64,000 nt of DNA from Pyxidicoccus caerfyrddinensis (GCF_010894405.1 NZ_JAAIYA010000010.1:1-64000); one strand, 5' to 3'; shown: positions 6,619-17,646, counted from the stretch's first letter. A program made the numbers and translations. Notes: generated by a model not told the origin, from the sequence alone.

Positions 6619-8823
6619 TCAGCCCGGCGTGAACCAGAGCACCGACAGCGGGGGCAGCGTAATCGCCGCCGATGCCGGCTGGCCGTCCCAGCCCGTGGGC
6701 TCGGTGTGGATCTGCCCCATGTTCCCCTGGTTGGAACCGCCGTACTCGCCGGCGTCCGAGTTGAGGATCTCCACGTAGCTGCCGTGCAGCGGGAAACCCA
6801 CGCGGAAGCCCTCATGCACAGTGGGGGACAGGTTGGCGATGCACACCACGTGGCGCCCCGGCTGACGCGAGCGCCGCACGAAGGCCAGCACGTTCACCGC
6901 CGCCGAGTCCGGCTGCAGCCACTGGAAGCCCACCGGCTCGCTGTCCGCGTCGTGCAGCGCCGGCAGTTCCTTGTAGAGCCGGTTCAGCGAGGCCATCAGC
7001 TTCATGATGCCCTCGTGCCCCGGGTCGTGCGTCAGGTGCCAGTCCAGGCTCTTGTCGTGGTTCCACTCGGACGGCTGGCCGAACTCCCCGCCCATGAAGA
7101 TCAGCTTCTTGCCGGGGTGCGCCCACATCCACGCGAAGAGCGCGCGCAGGTTGGCGCGCTTCTGCCACGGGTCTCCCGGCATGCGCCCGTACAGGCTGCC
7201 CTTGCCGTGCACCACCTCGTCGTGGCTCAGCGGGAGCATGAAGTGCTCGCTGAACGCATACAGCAGGCCGAAGGTCAGCTGGTTGTGGTGGTACTGCCGG
7301 TAGATGGGGTCCTTCGAGAAGTACGACAGCGTGTCGTGCATCCAGCCCATGTTCCACTTGAAGTGGAAGCCCAGGCCGCCCTCGCTCACCGGCGCGCTCA
7401 CCTTGGGCCAGGCCGTGGACTCCTCCGCAATCACCACGACGCCCGGGTGCTTGCGGCGCACCGTCTCGTTCAGCTCGCGTAGGAACTGGATGGCCTCTTC
7501 GTTCTCACGGCCTCCCCAGCGGTTGGGGATCCACTCGCCCTGCTTGCGGCTGTAGTCGAGGTAGAGCATCGACGCGACCGCGTCCACCCGCAGGCCGTCG
7601 ATGTGGTACTCCTCGATCCAGAACAGCGCGTTGGCGATGAGGAAGTTGCGCACCTCGTTGCGGCCGAAGTTGAAGACCAGTGTGCCCCAGTCCGGCTGCG
7701 CGCCCTTGCGCGGGTCCGCGTGCTCGTACAGCGACGTGCCGTCGAACTGCCCCAGCGCGTGCATGTCCCGCGGGAAGTGGCCGGGCACCCAGTCCACGAT
7801 GACGCCGATGCCCTCCTGGTGCAGGTGGTCCACCAGGAAGCGGAAGTCGTCCGGGTGGCCGAAGCGCGCCGTGGGCGCGTAGTAGCCACTCACCTGGTAG
7901 CCCCAGGAGCCTCCATAGGGGTGCTCCGATACGGGCAGCAATTCCACGTGCGTGAAGCCCAGGTACTTCACGTACTCGGCCAGCGCGGGCGCCAGCTCGC
8001 GGTACGTCATGGGCCGGTCGCCGTCCTCCACCACGCGGCGCCAGCTGCCCAGGTGCACCTCGTAGACGCTCCAGGGCTGGTGCTGCACGTCCTGCTTCTG
8101 CTCGCGCGACTTCAGCCACTGCGCGTCCTCCCAGCGGTAGCGGTCCAGGTCGTGCACCACCGACGCGGTGGCCGGAGGCACCTCCGCGCGGAAGGCGAAC
8201 GGGTCCGACTTCAGCACGCGCGTGCCCCCATGGCCGGGGCGGATCTCGAACTTGTAGCGCGCGCCGTCGCCCACCTCGGGGACGAACAGCTCCCAGATGC
8301 CGGACGCGCCCATGCGCCGCATGGCATGCAGCCGGCCGTCCCAGCCGTTGAAGTCACCCACCACGGACACTCCGGCCGCCGTGGGCGCCCACACCGCGAA
8401 GGACACGCCGCGCACGCCGTTGTGGTGGATGAGGTGCGCGCCCATCCGCTCCCAGAGGCGCTCGTGCTTGCCCTCGCCCGCGTAGTACAGGTCCATCTCC
8501 CCCAGCGTGGGGAGGAAGCTGTACGGATCTCTCAGCTTGAAGACCTTCTTGCCGGGGTACTCCACTTCCAGCAGGTAGGTGAAGGGCTGCTCCTTGCCAT
8601 TCACTCGCGCCTCGAAGACGCCACCCAGGCGGTGCGTCATCGCGATGCGGCCGCCCGTCTCGGGCAGCACGTGGATGGCGACGGCGTCCGGCCGGAAGGC
8701 GCGAATCACCACGCCGTCGCCGTCCGGGTGGCTGCCCAGGATGGAGTGCGGCTCCGGATGCCTCAGCTCGATGATGCGCTGAAGCTCCGCTTCGACCTGG
8801 GCCTTGTCGGCTGGCTTCCTCAC
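6619..8823 (-). CDS. glgB: 1,4-alpha-glucan branching enzyme GlgB
   Basis: A 734-residue GH13 branching enzyme that adds alpha-1,6 branches to linear alpha-glucan. It has the GlgB-type N-terminal domain and CBM48 (FAVWAPTAAGVSVVGDFNGW, ~145-165), then the catalytic barrel: GLRVDAVASMLYLDY (nucleophile Asp), VVIAEESTAWP (acid/base Glu) and LPLSHDEVVHGKGSL (third Asp). Full length. The start is GTG at 8823, whose GTGA overlaps the stop of the maltokinase gene, indicating translational coupling. It is the last gene of the glgE-treS-maltokinase-glgB operon and makes the branched product of the GlgE pathway. Confidence 0.97.
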   Translation of the reverse strand: MRKPADKAQVEAELQRIIELRHPEPHSILGSHPDGDGVVIRAFRPDAVAIHVLPETGGRIAMTHRLGGVFEARVNGKEQPFTYLLEVEYPGKKVFKLRDPYSFLPTLGEMDLYYAGEGKHERLWERMGAHLIHHNGVRGVSFAVWAPTAAGVSVVGDFNGWDGRLHAMRRMGASGIWELFVPEVGDGARYKFEIRPGHGGTRVLKSDPFAFRAEVPPATASVVHDLDRYRWEDAQWLKSREQKQDVQHQPWSVYEVHLGSWRRVVEDGDRPMTYRELAPALAEYVKYLGFTHVELLPVSEHPYGGSWGYQVSGYYAPTARFGHPDDFRFLVDHLHQEGIGVIVDWVPGHFPRDMHALGQFDGTSLYEHADPRKGAQPDWGTLVFNFGRNEVRNFLIANALFWIEEYHIDGLRVDAVASMLYLDYSRKQGEWIPNRWGGRENEEAIQFLRELNETVRRKHPGVVVIAEESTAWPKVSAPVSEGGLGFHFKWNMGWMHDTLSYFSKDPIYRQYHHNQLTFGLLYAFSEHFMLPLSHDEVVHGKGSLYGRMPGDPWQKRANLRALFAWMWAHPGKKLIFMGGEFGQPSEWNHDKSLDWHLTHDPGHEGIMKLMASLNRLYKELPALHDADSEPVGFQWLQPDSAAVNVLAFVRRSRQPGRHVVCIANLSPTVHEGFRVGFPLHGSYVEILNSDAGEYGGSNQGNMGQIHTEPTGWDGQPASAAITLPPLSVLWFTPG

Positions 8824-10150
8824 TTGGAATCCTCCATGCGCAAGAGGGCCTGGACGGGGATGCGCACCCAGTCCGGCCGGTTCTGCAGCTCATACCGCAC
8901 TTCATAGAGGAGCTTTTCCAGTTCGAACGCCCGAAGCATCACTTCGAACGTGGTGTCGTCCGCCGGCAGGTACTTCGCCCCGCGCGTGGCCTTGCGGTAG
9001 CCCTCCAGGAAGGCCTCGCGACTGGGGCCCACGCGGCCGCGCGGCTCGCCGCCCTCCAGCGCCACCGTGGCCTCCGCGTAGTCGAACGAGCGAATCATCC
9101 CCGCCACGTCGCGCAGCGCGCTGTACTTCTCCCGGCGCGCCGTGAAGCTCCTCGCGGGCTCACCCTCGAAGTCGAAGATGAGCCACTGGCCATTGGCCCG
9201 CAGCACCTGACCCAGGTGCAGGTCCCCATGGATGCGAATCTTCTGCCCCGAGGGCGCCACGTGTGCCAGCCGCTTCGCGTACTCGATGAGCGACTCGCGC
9301 CGGCCCTCCAGGTCTGGGTTCAGCCGGGCCGCATCCGCCAGCGTCACGCCCAGCTCGCCCACGATGGAGGCGCTCCAGCGCTGCAGGTCCTCCTGGAGGA
9401 GCGGCTCGGGGGCGAAGGCCGGATCGTCCGCGGAGGCCGAGGCGAAGGCGTTGTGCAGCTCGCCCAGGCGCAGGCCCAGCTCGCGCATCTCTCCGAGGAA
9501 GCGCTCGCCCAGTGCCCGCTCCTGGCGCAGCCGGTCCAGCGTGTACTTCCACCCGTCCGTCGCGTCCGGCACGAAGCGGTGGGCCACCGCCACGGTGGCG
9601 CCCGCCGCTCCCTCCAAGTGCAGCGCCCCCAGCAGCGTGGGCGTGGCCCGGAAGGACGTCTTCGTGGCGAGGAAGCGGCCCACCTCGTGCTCCGGGCTCA
9701 CCCCCGCCTCGAGCTTGCGGATGATCTTGAGGATGACCTTCTCGCCCAGCACGACGGAGGTGTTGCTCTGCTCCACCATCAGCCGCCGCACCGTCAGCGG
9801 CGCGGGCAGGGCCATCAGCGTCTCCGGCCCGCCTATCCATTCCCCCACCAGTCGGCCGGAGGCGGAGCTGATACCGCCGCCGTCGCGCATGACCTTGAAG
9901 AGGGCGCGCAGGCACTCGTCGTCCTCGAGCGCGTCGCGCACGCCCTCCGCTGTGGGCTTCACCGGCAACAGGTAGCGCTCCGGGCTGCCCAGCTCGTACA
10001 CCACCTCCACCACGGCGAGGGTGAAGGAGCAGGCCCCGAGCTCCATGGCCGCGTGGTCCACCACGCTCACGTGCTTGATGGGCCACGCCTTGCCGCTGAA
10101 CCAACGCTGGTGCTTGAGGTACTCCGGCAACTTCGTCAGGTCGAGGGTCG

Positions 10151-10154
<4 letters not shown>
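8820..10154 (-). CDS. mak: Maltokinase (Pep2/Mak-like)
   Basis: A 444-residue cytoplasmic kinase that phosphorylates maltose to maltose 1-phosphate, the donor used by GlgE. It has an aminoglycoside-phosphotransferase-like fold, with catalytic loop IHGDLHLGQVL (~residue 309) and metal-binding DFEGEP about 20 residues later. The N-terminal ~120 residues form the cap region typical of maltokinases. Start GTG at 10154 with GGGGAGG upstream. Its GTGA overlaps the treS stop, and its own stop overlaps the glgB start the same way. In some bacteria TreS and this kinase are fused; here they are separate coupled genes. Confidence 0.93.
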
Positions 10155-11806
<1,652 letters not shown>

Positions 11807-11820
11807 ACGCCTCTCGGGTG

Positions 11821-13815
11821 TCACTCGTAGTAGTCGAACGCCTGCTCGGTGCGGCGGAAGCGATACACGGCCCAGACGGCCGCGGGTTGTTCGGGCGTGA
11901 GGCGTACCTGCACGTCAGGGCCCTGCCAGAGCGAGCGCTGGTCCGACATCAGCTCGTGCACCTGGTACGTCTCCTCCGGCTTCGCGCCCAGCCACTCCAT
12001 GGGCACGTGCAGCAGCGCCTCCTGCGGCGTGTACGGATCCAGGCTCACCGCCATGAGCACCGTGCTCAGGCCGTCCGGTGAGCGCTTGCCGTAGAAGAGG
12101 ACGCGCTCGTTGTTCGACTCGAAGAACTCGAGCGTGTCGTAGTGGCGCAGCGCGGGCTGGGTGCGGCGCGCGTTGTTGAGGCGCGCAATCCAGTCCTTGA
12201 TGTTGCCGGTCCGGTCCAAATCCCACGCGACGAGCTGGTACTTCTCCGAGTCGATGTATTCCTCCTTGCCCGGCAGCGGGCGGCCCTCGCACAGCTCGAA
12301 GCCGCAGTACATGCCCCACACGGAGGAGAGGGTGGCCGCCAGCGCCGCGCGCAAGCGGAAGGCGCCGGGCCCGGCGTTCTGCAACAGCTCCGGGAGGATG
12401 TCCGGCGTGTTGGGCCAGAAGTTGCCGCGGAAGTAGTCCGACACCGGCGGGTGCGTGAGCTCCTCGAGGTACTCCTGGAGCTCCTCCTTGAAGTTGCGCC
12501 AGGTGAAGTAGGTGTACGACTGGCCGAAGCCCACCTTGGCCAGGGCCTTCATCACCTTCGGGCGGGTGAAGGCCTCGGCGAGGAAGATGACGTCCGGGTG
12601 CGCGTCCTGGACGCGGCGGATGAGCCACTCCCAGAACTGGGTGGGCTTGGTGTGCGGGTTGTCCACGCGGAACGTCCGCACGCCCTGCTTCACCCAGTGG
12701 AGGACGACGGACTCCAGCTCCGCCCAGAGCGCCTCACGGGCCGGCCCCATCCAGTCGAAGTTGACGATGTCCTCGTAGCGCTTGGGCGGGTTCTCCGCCG
12801 TCTTGATGGTGCCGTCCGGGCGGTGCTGGAACCACTCCGGATGCTCCTTCACGTACGGGTGGTCCGGCGCGCACTGGAAGGCGATGTCCAGCGCCACCTC
12901 GATGCCGTGATTCTGCGCGGCCTCCACGAAGTGGCGGAAGTCCTCCAGCGTGCCGAGCTTGGGGTGCACCGCCTTGTGGCCACCCTCCGAGGCGCCGATG
13001 GCCCAGGGGCTGCCCACGTCGTCCGCGCCCGCCTTGAGGCTGTTGTTCTTCCCCTTGCGCGCGATGCGGCCGATGGGGTGGATGGGCGGCAGGTAGATGA
13101 CGTCGAAGCCGAGCTGCTGGATGTACGGCAGCCATTCCTCCGCGTCCTTGAAGGTGCCGTGCGTCTTCCCGTCGCGCTTCGCGGAGCGGGGGAAGAACTC
13201 GTACCAGGCGCCGAAGCGGGCCTTCTCCCGGTCCGCGAACACCTCCAGCACCTTGTCGTAGCGCTTCGCCAGGGTGCGGTCCGGGTACGTGGAGGCGATG
13301 GTGGCCAGCTCGGGCGCGAGCGCCACGGCGATGAGCTCCGGCTCGGCGGGGCCGCGCAGGCGGACGCCGGCCTCGGCCAGCACCCGCGCGTCGTCCTCGC
13401 TGGCGGGCCGGGCCCGGGCGGCGGCGGCCTCCAGCAGCGCGGCACCCTCCAGCAGCTCGCTCTTCACGTCCCGCCCGGCGTCCACCTTGCGCTTCAGCTC
13501 GGAGGCCCAGGTGCGGAAGAGATCCGGCCAGGCTTCAATCGTGTATTGATAGCGGCCGTTGTGGGCGAGGGGGAAGTCGGCTTCCCAGAGGTCATTGCCC
13601 AGGAAGCGCATGGGCACCTCCTGCCAGTCCGTCACTTGTGACCTGGGTGTGACCTGTTTCCAGCGGACGACGGCGACGAGGACGTCGTGGCCCTCCTTGA
13701 AGACGTCGGCCTTGACGGTGAGGCGCTCGCCGGCGACGCGTTTGACGGCATGGCGGCCCGCGTCCAGCTCGGGTCGGACTCCCTCGATGAACACGCTTCC
13801 GATTCGTTCGGTCAT
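11821..13815 (-). CDS. glgE: GlgE alpha-1,4-glucan:maltose-1-phosphate maltosyltransferase
   Basis: A 664-residue GH13_3 maltosyltransferase extending linear alpha-1,4-glucan with maltosyl units from maltose 1-phosphate. Features: N-terminal beta domain (residues ~1-110), helical insertion, then the barrel with YLPPIHPIGR, FRVDNPHTKP (catalytic Asp, ~380) and FLAEAFTRP (acid/base Glu, ~411). The C-terminal beta-sandwich ends DYYE. Full length. It is first in the operon; ATG at 13815 lies close to a TATAAG-like element (13832-13837 on this strand), but no good -35 is visible. The divergent sigma-factor gene shares the upstream region. Confidence 0.97.
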   Translation of the reverse strand: MTERIGSVFIEGVRPELDAGRHAVKRVAGERLTVKADVFKEGHDVLVAVVRWKQVTPRSQVTDWQEVPMRFLGNDLWEADFPLAHNGRYQYTIEAWPDLFRTWASELKRKVDAGRDVKSELLEGAALLEAAAARARPASEDDARVLAEAGVRLRGPAEPELIAVALAPELATIASTYPDRTLAKRYDKVLEVFADREKARFGAWYEFFPRSAKRDGKTHGTFKDAEEWLPYIQQLGFDVIYLPPIHPIGRIARKGKNNSLKAGADDVGSPWAIGASEGGHKAVHPKLGTLEDFRHFVEAAQNHGIEVALDIAFQCAPDHPYVKEHPEWFQHRPDGTIKTAENPPKRYEDIVNFDWMGPAREALWAELESVVLHWVKQGVRTFRVDNPHTKPTQFWEWLIRRVQDAHPDVIFLAEAFTRPKVMKALAKVGFGQSYTYFTWRNFKEELQEYLEELTHPPVSDYFRGNFWPNTPDILPELLQNAGPGAFRLRAALAATLSSVWGMYCGFELCEGRPLPGKEEYIDSEKYQLVAWDLDRTGNIKDWIARLNNARRTQPALRHYDTLEFFESNNERVLFYGKRSPDGLSTVLMAVSLDPYTPQEALLHVPMEWLGAKPEETYQVHELMSDQRSLWQGPDVQVRLTPEQPAAVWAVYRFRRTEQAFDYYE

Positions 13816-14004
13816 AAAGGCTGGCGGCCCTTATAGGGCTGGGGTTCGTGCTGGCCGGGCGGCGTTTTCACGGGCAGCGTTGATGCTGGACGGCTTCCGC
13901 GCCGGCCGCGTTGGCTCGTCAACGTTAGGAACGGGATTGCAAGACGCCCACCGTGTTACTTGAAGCTGTGCTCCGCCCCGCTGGTTGCGGTATCCGGGAC
14001 TTAC

Positions 14005-14604
14005 ATGGCGCCTCCTCCTCCCGCTGTCCCCCGAGCAAGCGACCCGGCGGCTGACAGGGCCCTCCTCCAGCAGGTGGCCCTCGGCAGCGGCGCGGCGATG
14101 CGGGAGGTGTACGCGCGCTGCAGCTCCAGGGCCTTCGCCGTCACGCTGCGGCTGCTGCCCTCCCGCGCCGACGCGGAGGAGGTGCTGCAGGAGACCTTCC
14201 TCGACGTGTGGCGGCGCGCGCGCGAGTTCGACCCGGCGCGCGGCGGGCTGGAGACGTGGGTGACGACCATCGCCCGGACGCGCGCCATCGACCGGCTGCG
14301 CTCCATGGGCACGGCGACGCGCGTCGCGGAGGGGGCCACCCACGAGCCGCCCCCGGTCAGCGCCACGCCGCCCGCGCCGGACGAGGCGAGCGCCCTGGGA
14401 CAGAACCGCAAGCGGGTGCTGGCGGCGCTGAAGCAGCTCCCGGCCGAGCAGCGCGAGGTGGTGGAGCTGGCCTACTTCGAGGGGCTCTCCCAGCGGGAAA
14501 TCGCCGAGCGCACCGGAGACCCGCTCGGCACCGTGAAGACGCGGGCGCGGCTGGCGCTGGAGAAGCTGGGCGATCTGCTGCGAGAGCTGGCGCCAGACGT
14601 GTAG
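14005..14604 (+). CDS. ECF-type RNA polymerase sigma factor
   Basis: A 199-residue sigma-70-family factor with regions 2 and 4 only. Region 2 includes SRADAEEVLQETFLDVWRRA and the -10-binding helix ending WVTTIARTRAIDRLR (~40-100). A Pro/Ala-rich linker follows, then region 4 with LPAEQREVVELAYFEGLS and helix-turn-helix QREIAERTGDPLGTVKTR (~140-190). It resembles the SigK/RpoE-like ECF group. Start chosen at ATG 14005; a TTG 45 bases upstream is less likely. No anti-sigma gene is adjacent: downstream lies the AcpS operon, upstream and divergent the glgE operon. What it regulates is unknown, though either neighbouring operon is a candidate. Confidence 0.9.
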   Translation: MAPPPPAVPRASDPAADRALLQQVALGSGAAMREVYARCSSRAFAVTLRLLPSRADAEEVLQETFLDVWRRAREFDPARGGLETWVTTIARTRAIDRLRSMGTATRVAEGATHEPPPVSATPPAPDEASALGQNRKRVLAALKQLPAEQREVVELAYFEGLSQREIAERTGDPLGTVKTRARLALEKLGDLLRELAPDV

Positions 14605-14723
14605 GCCCGCGTCGCCCACCCCGCCTGCATGCCCGCACCACCGGCAGCCAGCGGGTCCATGACTACCCCTCGTTTTCTCACCGGCTAGAGTTCCAGGACC
14701 CGACCAACGTCACTCGGGTTGCA

Positions 14724-14765
14724 ACTGTCATTTCCTGGACCGTCACTGGAAGTCTCCACTGTCAT
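14724..14765 (+). repeat. Direct repeat ACTGTCAT upstream of acpS
   Basis: ACTGTCAT occurs at 14724-14731 and again at 14758-14765, 34 bases apart start to start, roughly three helical turns. A related GTCACT occurs between them. The pair is 50-90 bases before the acpS start, in the probable promoter region of the carrier-protein operon, and could be an activator-binding site. Chance occurrence is not excluded. Confidence 0.3.
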
Positions 14766-14815
14766 ATGGGAATACTGCGCCGCCGCCGTACAGCGACGGC
14801 GGGGGTCGTCGGGGC

Positions 14816-15226
14816 ATGTCAGCGAGTTCAATCGTTGTCGGGACGGACCTGGTTCAGGTCTCCGCGGTGGCGGCCTCGGTCCAGCGCTTCGGGCAACGCT
14901 ACCTGGAGCGGCTGTTCACTCCGGACGAACTGGCCTACTGCCTGCGTGATGCGCACGCCGCGCCGGAGCGCCTCGCGGCGCGCTTCGCGGCGAAGGAAGC
15001 CACCCTCAAGGTGCTGCGCGTCCACGAGGTCCCCGTACCGTGGCGCACCATCGAGGTGGTGCGCGCACCGGAAGGCTTCTGTGAACTGGCCCTTCACGCC
15101 GAGGCGCGCAGCGTCGCGGACGCCCGGGGCCTCTTTGGTTTCTCCGTCAGTCTGACCCACGAGGCGGAGTACGCCTCCGCGGTCGTCATCGCCCAGCAAT
15201 CACACTCAAAGCACGCCCATGATTGA
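14816..15226 (+). CDS. acpS: Holo-[acyl-carrier-protein] synthase (AcpS-type)
   Basis: A 136-residue 4'-phosphopantetheinyl transferase that activates carrier proteins by moving phosphopantetheine from CoA to a serine. Family motifs: VVGTDLVQV with the Mg-binding Asp near residue 11, RFAAKEATLKVL (~57-68) with the second metal ligand Glu, and SLTHEAEYASAVVI near the C-terminus. Normal length for AcpS. Its last 8 bases overlap the carrier-protein gene that follows, so it is probably dedicated to that partner; a primary-metabolism AcpS would be expected elsewhere in the genome. First gene of the aminoacyl-carrier-protein operon. Confidence 0.92.
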   Translation: MSASSIVVGTDLVQVSAVAASVQRFGQRYLERLFTPDELAYCLRDAHAAPERLAARFAAKEATLKVLRVHEVPVPWRTIEVVRAPEGFCELALHAEARSVADARGLFGFSVSLTHEAEYASAVVIAQQSHSKHAHD

Positions 15227-15461
15227 AAACATCCGCAACATCCTCAAAGAGCACGCGCGCCTGTCGGCGGACATCTCCACCCTGTCGGACACGTCGGACC
15301 TGTACCAGGCCGGCATGACGTCCCACGCGAGCGTGAATGTCATGCTCGCGCTGGAGGCGAGCTTCGACGTGGAATTCCCCGACCGCATGCTGAAGCGCAC
15401 CGTCTTCCAGAGCGTCTCGGCCATTCGTGAGGCCGTCGAAGAGCTCACGGCGGGAAAGTGA
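15219..15461 (+). CDS. Acyl carrier protein (partner of aminoacyl-CP ligase)
   Basis: An 80-residue acidic four-helix carrier protein. The phosphopantetheine site is the Ser of AGMTSHASVNVML (Ser35), giving a TSH motif instead of the usual DSL/DSM of fatty-acid ACPs. The rest matches: LEASFDVEFPDRML and the final helix IREAVEEL. Stand-alone carrier proteins with a non-DSL motif are the known partners of amino acid:[carrier protein] ligases. It starts inside the end of acpS (8-bp overlap) and ends five bases before the dehydrogenase gene, so all three are translated together. Likely substrate carrier for the operon. Confidence 0.92.
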   Translation: MIENIRNILKEHARLSADISTLSDTSDLYQAGMTSHASVNVMLALEASFDVEFPDRMLKRTVFQSVSAIREAVEELTAGK

Positions 15462-15465
15462 AGCC

Positions 15466-16656
15466 ATGACCACCGCCGCGCCTCAGGGCGAGGGCTCCAC
15501 GCCGGCCGCGAGCCCGCTGGAGACCGTCACACGCATTGCCTCGCAGGTGGCCCGCGTCCATGCGGACGCCGTGGACCGCGAGAGCCGCTTCCCCGTGGAG
15601 GCGATTGACGCACTGAAGCGCGCGCGGATGCTCGGACTGCTCGTCCCCGCCTCGCTCGGGGGCCCGGAGGCCGGGCTCGACCAGGTGGCCGCCATGTGCG
15701 AGGCCCTGGCCCAGCACTGTGCGTCCACCGCCATGGTCTTCGCCATGCACCACATCCAGGTGGCGTGCCTGGTGCGGCATGGCCTGACGTCTCCGCTGCT
15801 GCGCGCGTACCTCACGGAGCTGAACGAGCGGCAGCTGCTCATCGCCTCCGTCACGTCCGAGGTGGGCGTGGGCGGGGAGATGCGCGCCAGCGTGACTTCC
15901 GTGGAGCAGCGCGACGGGCGCTTCAGCCTGGACAAGGACGCCACCACCATCTCCTACGGCGAGCACGCGGACGACCTGCTGGCCACCGCGCGCCGCTCGC
16001 CGGACGCGCCCCGCAGCGACCAGTCCATGGTGCTGCTGCGCAAGGGGGACTTCACCCTGGAGCGCACCAGCAACTGGGACACGCTGGGCATGCGCGGCAC
16101 GTGCAGCCCGGGCTTCAAGGTCCGCTCCACCGGCCCCGCCGAGCAGGTCCTCCCCGTTCCCTTCGCGGACATCGCGAGCCAGACGATGGTTCCGGTGTCC
16201 CACGTCCTCTGGGGCGGCGTGTGGCTGGGCATCGCCGCCGGCGCCGTGAGCCGCGCTCGTGCGTTCGTGCGCCAGCAGGCCCGCGCCAAGCCGGGCACCG
16301 TGCCGCCCACCGCGTCGCGCCTGGCGGAGGTGCACAGCCTCCTGCAGACGATGCGCGCCAGCGTGCACGAGGTGTCCGCCGACGCCGGCCGGCGCATGGC
16401 CGCGGGCGACCCGGAGGCGCTGTCCTCCATCGGGTTCTCGCTGAAGATGAACAACCTGAAGGTGTCCGCCTCCACGCTCGTCGTGGACATCGTGCACCGC
16501 GCGCTGCTCATCTGCGGCATCCAGGGCTACAAGAACGACTCGCCGTTCTCCCTCGGCCGGCACCTGCGAGATGCGCACTCCGCGGCGTTGATGATTGGCA
16601 ACGACCGCATCCTCGCCACCAACGCGTCGCTGCTGCTCGTCCTCAAGGACGACTGA
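15466..16656 (+). CDS. Acyl-CoA dehydrogenase-family flavoprotein
   Basis: A 396-residue protein of the acyl-CoA dehydrogenase superfamily. N-terminal helical domain with MLGLLVPASLGGPEAGL and an AxxCASTAMVFAMHH segment (~30-105), central beta domain with NWDTLGMRGTCSPGF (~200-215), and a C-terminal four-helix domain with ICGIQGYKNDSPFSLGRHLRDA (~345-367). The late position normally holding the catalytic Glu in short/medium-chain enzymes is not evident. That resembles relatives acting on carrier-protein-bound amino acids or as monooxygenases. ATG at 15466; an earlier in-frame start lies within the ACP gene. Within this operon it most simply oxidises or hydroxylates an aminoacyl group on the adjacent carrier protein (inference). 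Confidence 0.88.
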   Translation: MTTAAPQGEGSTPAASPLETVTRIASQVARVHADAVDRESRFPVEAIDALKRARMLGLLVPASLGGPEAGLDQVAAMCEALAQHCASTAMVFAMHHIQVACLVRHGLTSPLLRAYLTELNERQLLIASVTSEVGVGGEMRASVTSVEQRDGRFSLDKDATTISYGEHADDLLATARRSPDAPRSDQSMVLLRKGDFTLERTSNWDTLGMRGTCSPGFKVRSTGPAEQVLPVPFADIASQTMVPVSHVLWGGVWLGIAAGAVSRARAFVRQQARAKPGTVPPTASRLAEVHSLLQTMRASVHEVSADAGRRMAAGDPEALSSIGFSLKMNNLKVSASTLVVDIVHRALLICGIQGYKNDSPFSLGRHLRDAHSAALMIGNDRILATNASLLLVLKDD

Positions 16657-16737
16657 CGGCCGCGGCTGATTGATTGCGCGCCCCGTCCGGCTTCGGGGCG
16701 CATGGCCTCCCTTCGCTTTCCTCCGGAGACACCTTCC

Positions 16738-17646
16738 GTGACAGACATTTCAGCTCAGGACTTCCACGACGCGCTCGTGGCGCACAAGCTCATCATTCCC
16801 GTCGGCGTGCCCGGCGCGTTCGGCCGCGGCCCCGTGTTCGAGGACGTGCTTCGCCGCTTCGGCGACCTCGTCAGCGAGGCCGCCAAGGGCGACGTCGCGG
16901 AGCACATGCTCTTTCCGCCCATCATCGACCGGCGCGTCTTCGAGAAGAGTGACTACCTCGAGTCCTTCCCGCAGCTGGCCGGCACCATCTTCAGCTTCAG
17001 CGGCAACGACGCGCAGCACCGGGAGATGATGAACTGCGTCCACGAGCACAAGCCGTGGGCGCAGTACCAGTCGATGACGGACGTGGTGCTCGCACCGGCG
17101 GCCTGCTACCCCATCTACCCGCAGCTCACCGGCACGCTGCCGGAGGACGGGCGGCTGGTGGACGTGCAGAACTGGGTGTTCCGGCATGAGCCGTCCCCCG
17201 AGCCCACGCGCATGCAGTCCTTCCGCATCCGGGAGATGGTGCGCGCCGGCCGGCCGGAGCAGGTGGCGGACTGGCGGGACATGTGGCTGGAGCGAGGGCT
17301 CGCGCTGCTGCGCCGCCTGGGCCTGCCCGCCGAGCCGGAGACGGCGTCGGACCCGTTCTTCGGCCGCGGCGGCCGCATGCTGGCGGCGAACCAGCGGATG
17401 CAGAAGCTGAAGTTCGAGGTGGTGGTGCCGGTGCTCTCCGCCGCGAAGCCCACGGCCGTGTGCTCGTTCAACTACCACCAGGACCACTTCGGCCTGCTCT
17501 TCGACATCAAGACGGCGGACGGGCAGGTCGCCCACACCGCGTGCCTGGGCTTCGGCCTGGAGCGCGTCACCATGGCCCTGTTCCGCGTCCACGGCTACGT
17601 GACCGCGGAGTGGCCGGCCGAGGTCCGCAAGGTGCTCTGGCCATGA
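16738..17646 (+). CDS. Amino acid:[carrier protein] ligase (class II aaRS homologue)
   Basis: About 302 residues from GTG 16738 (CCGGAGA upstream); ATG 16702 is an alternative. It resembles the catalytic domain of archaeal-type seryl-tRNA synthetase without a tRNA-binding arm. Cys123 (PAACYPIYP), Glu166 (FRIREMV) and Cys269 (HTACLGFGLERV) have the order and spacing of the zinc ligands in this family, and GFGLERV is class II motif 3. Relatives characterised in Bradyrhizobium and Agrobacterium activate Gly or Ala with ATP and load it on a neighbouring carrier protein's phosphopantetheine. The gene neighbours an ACP and an AcpS here, which supports the call strongly. The amino acid used cannot be told from sequence alone. 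Confidence 0.92.
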   Translation: MTDISAQDFHDALVAHKLIIPVGVPGAFGRGPVFEDVLRRFGDLVSEAAKGDVAEHMLFPPIIDRRVFEKSDYLESFPQLAGTIFSFSGNDAQHREMMNCVHEHKPWAQYQSMTDVVLAPAACYPIYPQLTGTLPEDGRLVDVQNWVFRHEPSPEPTRMQSFRIREMVRAGRPEQVADWRDMWLERGLALLRRLGLPAEPETASDPFFGRGGRMLAANQRMQKLKFEVVVPVLSAAKPTAVCSFNYHQDHFGLLFDIKTADGQVAHTACLGFGLERVTMALFRVHGYVTAEWPAEVRKVLWP

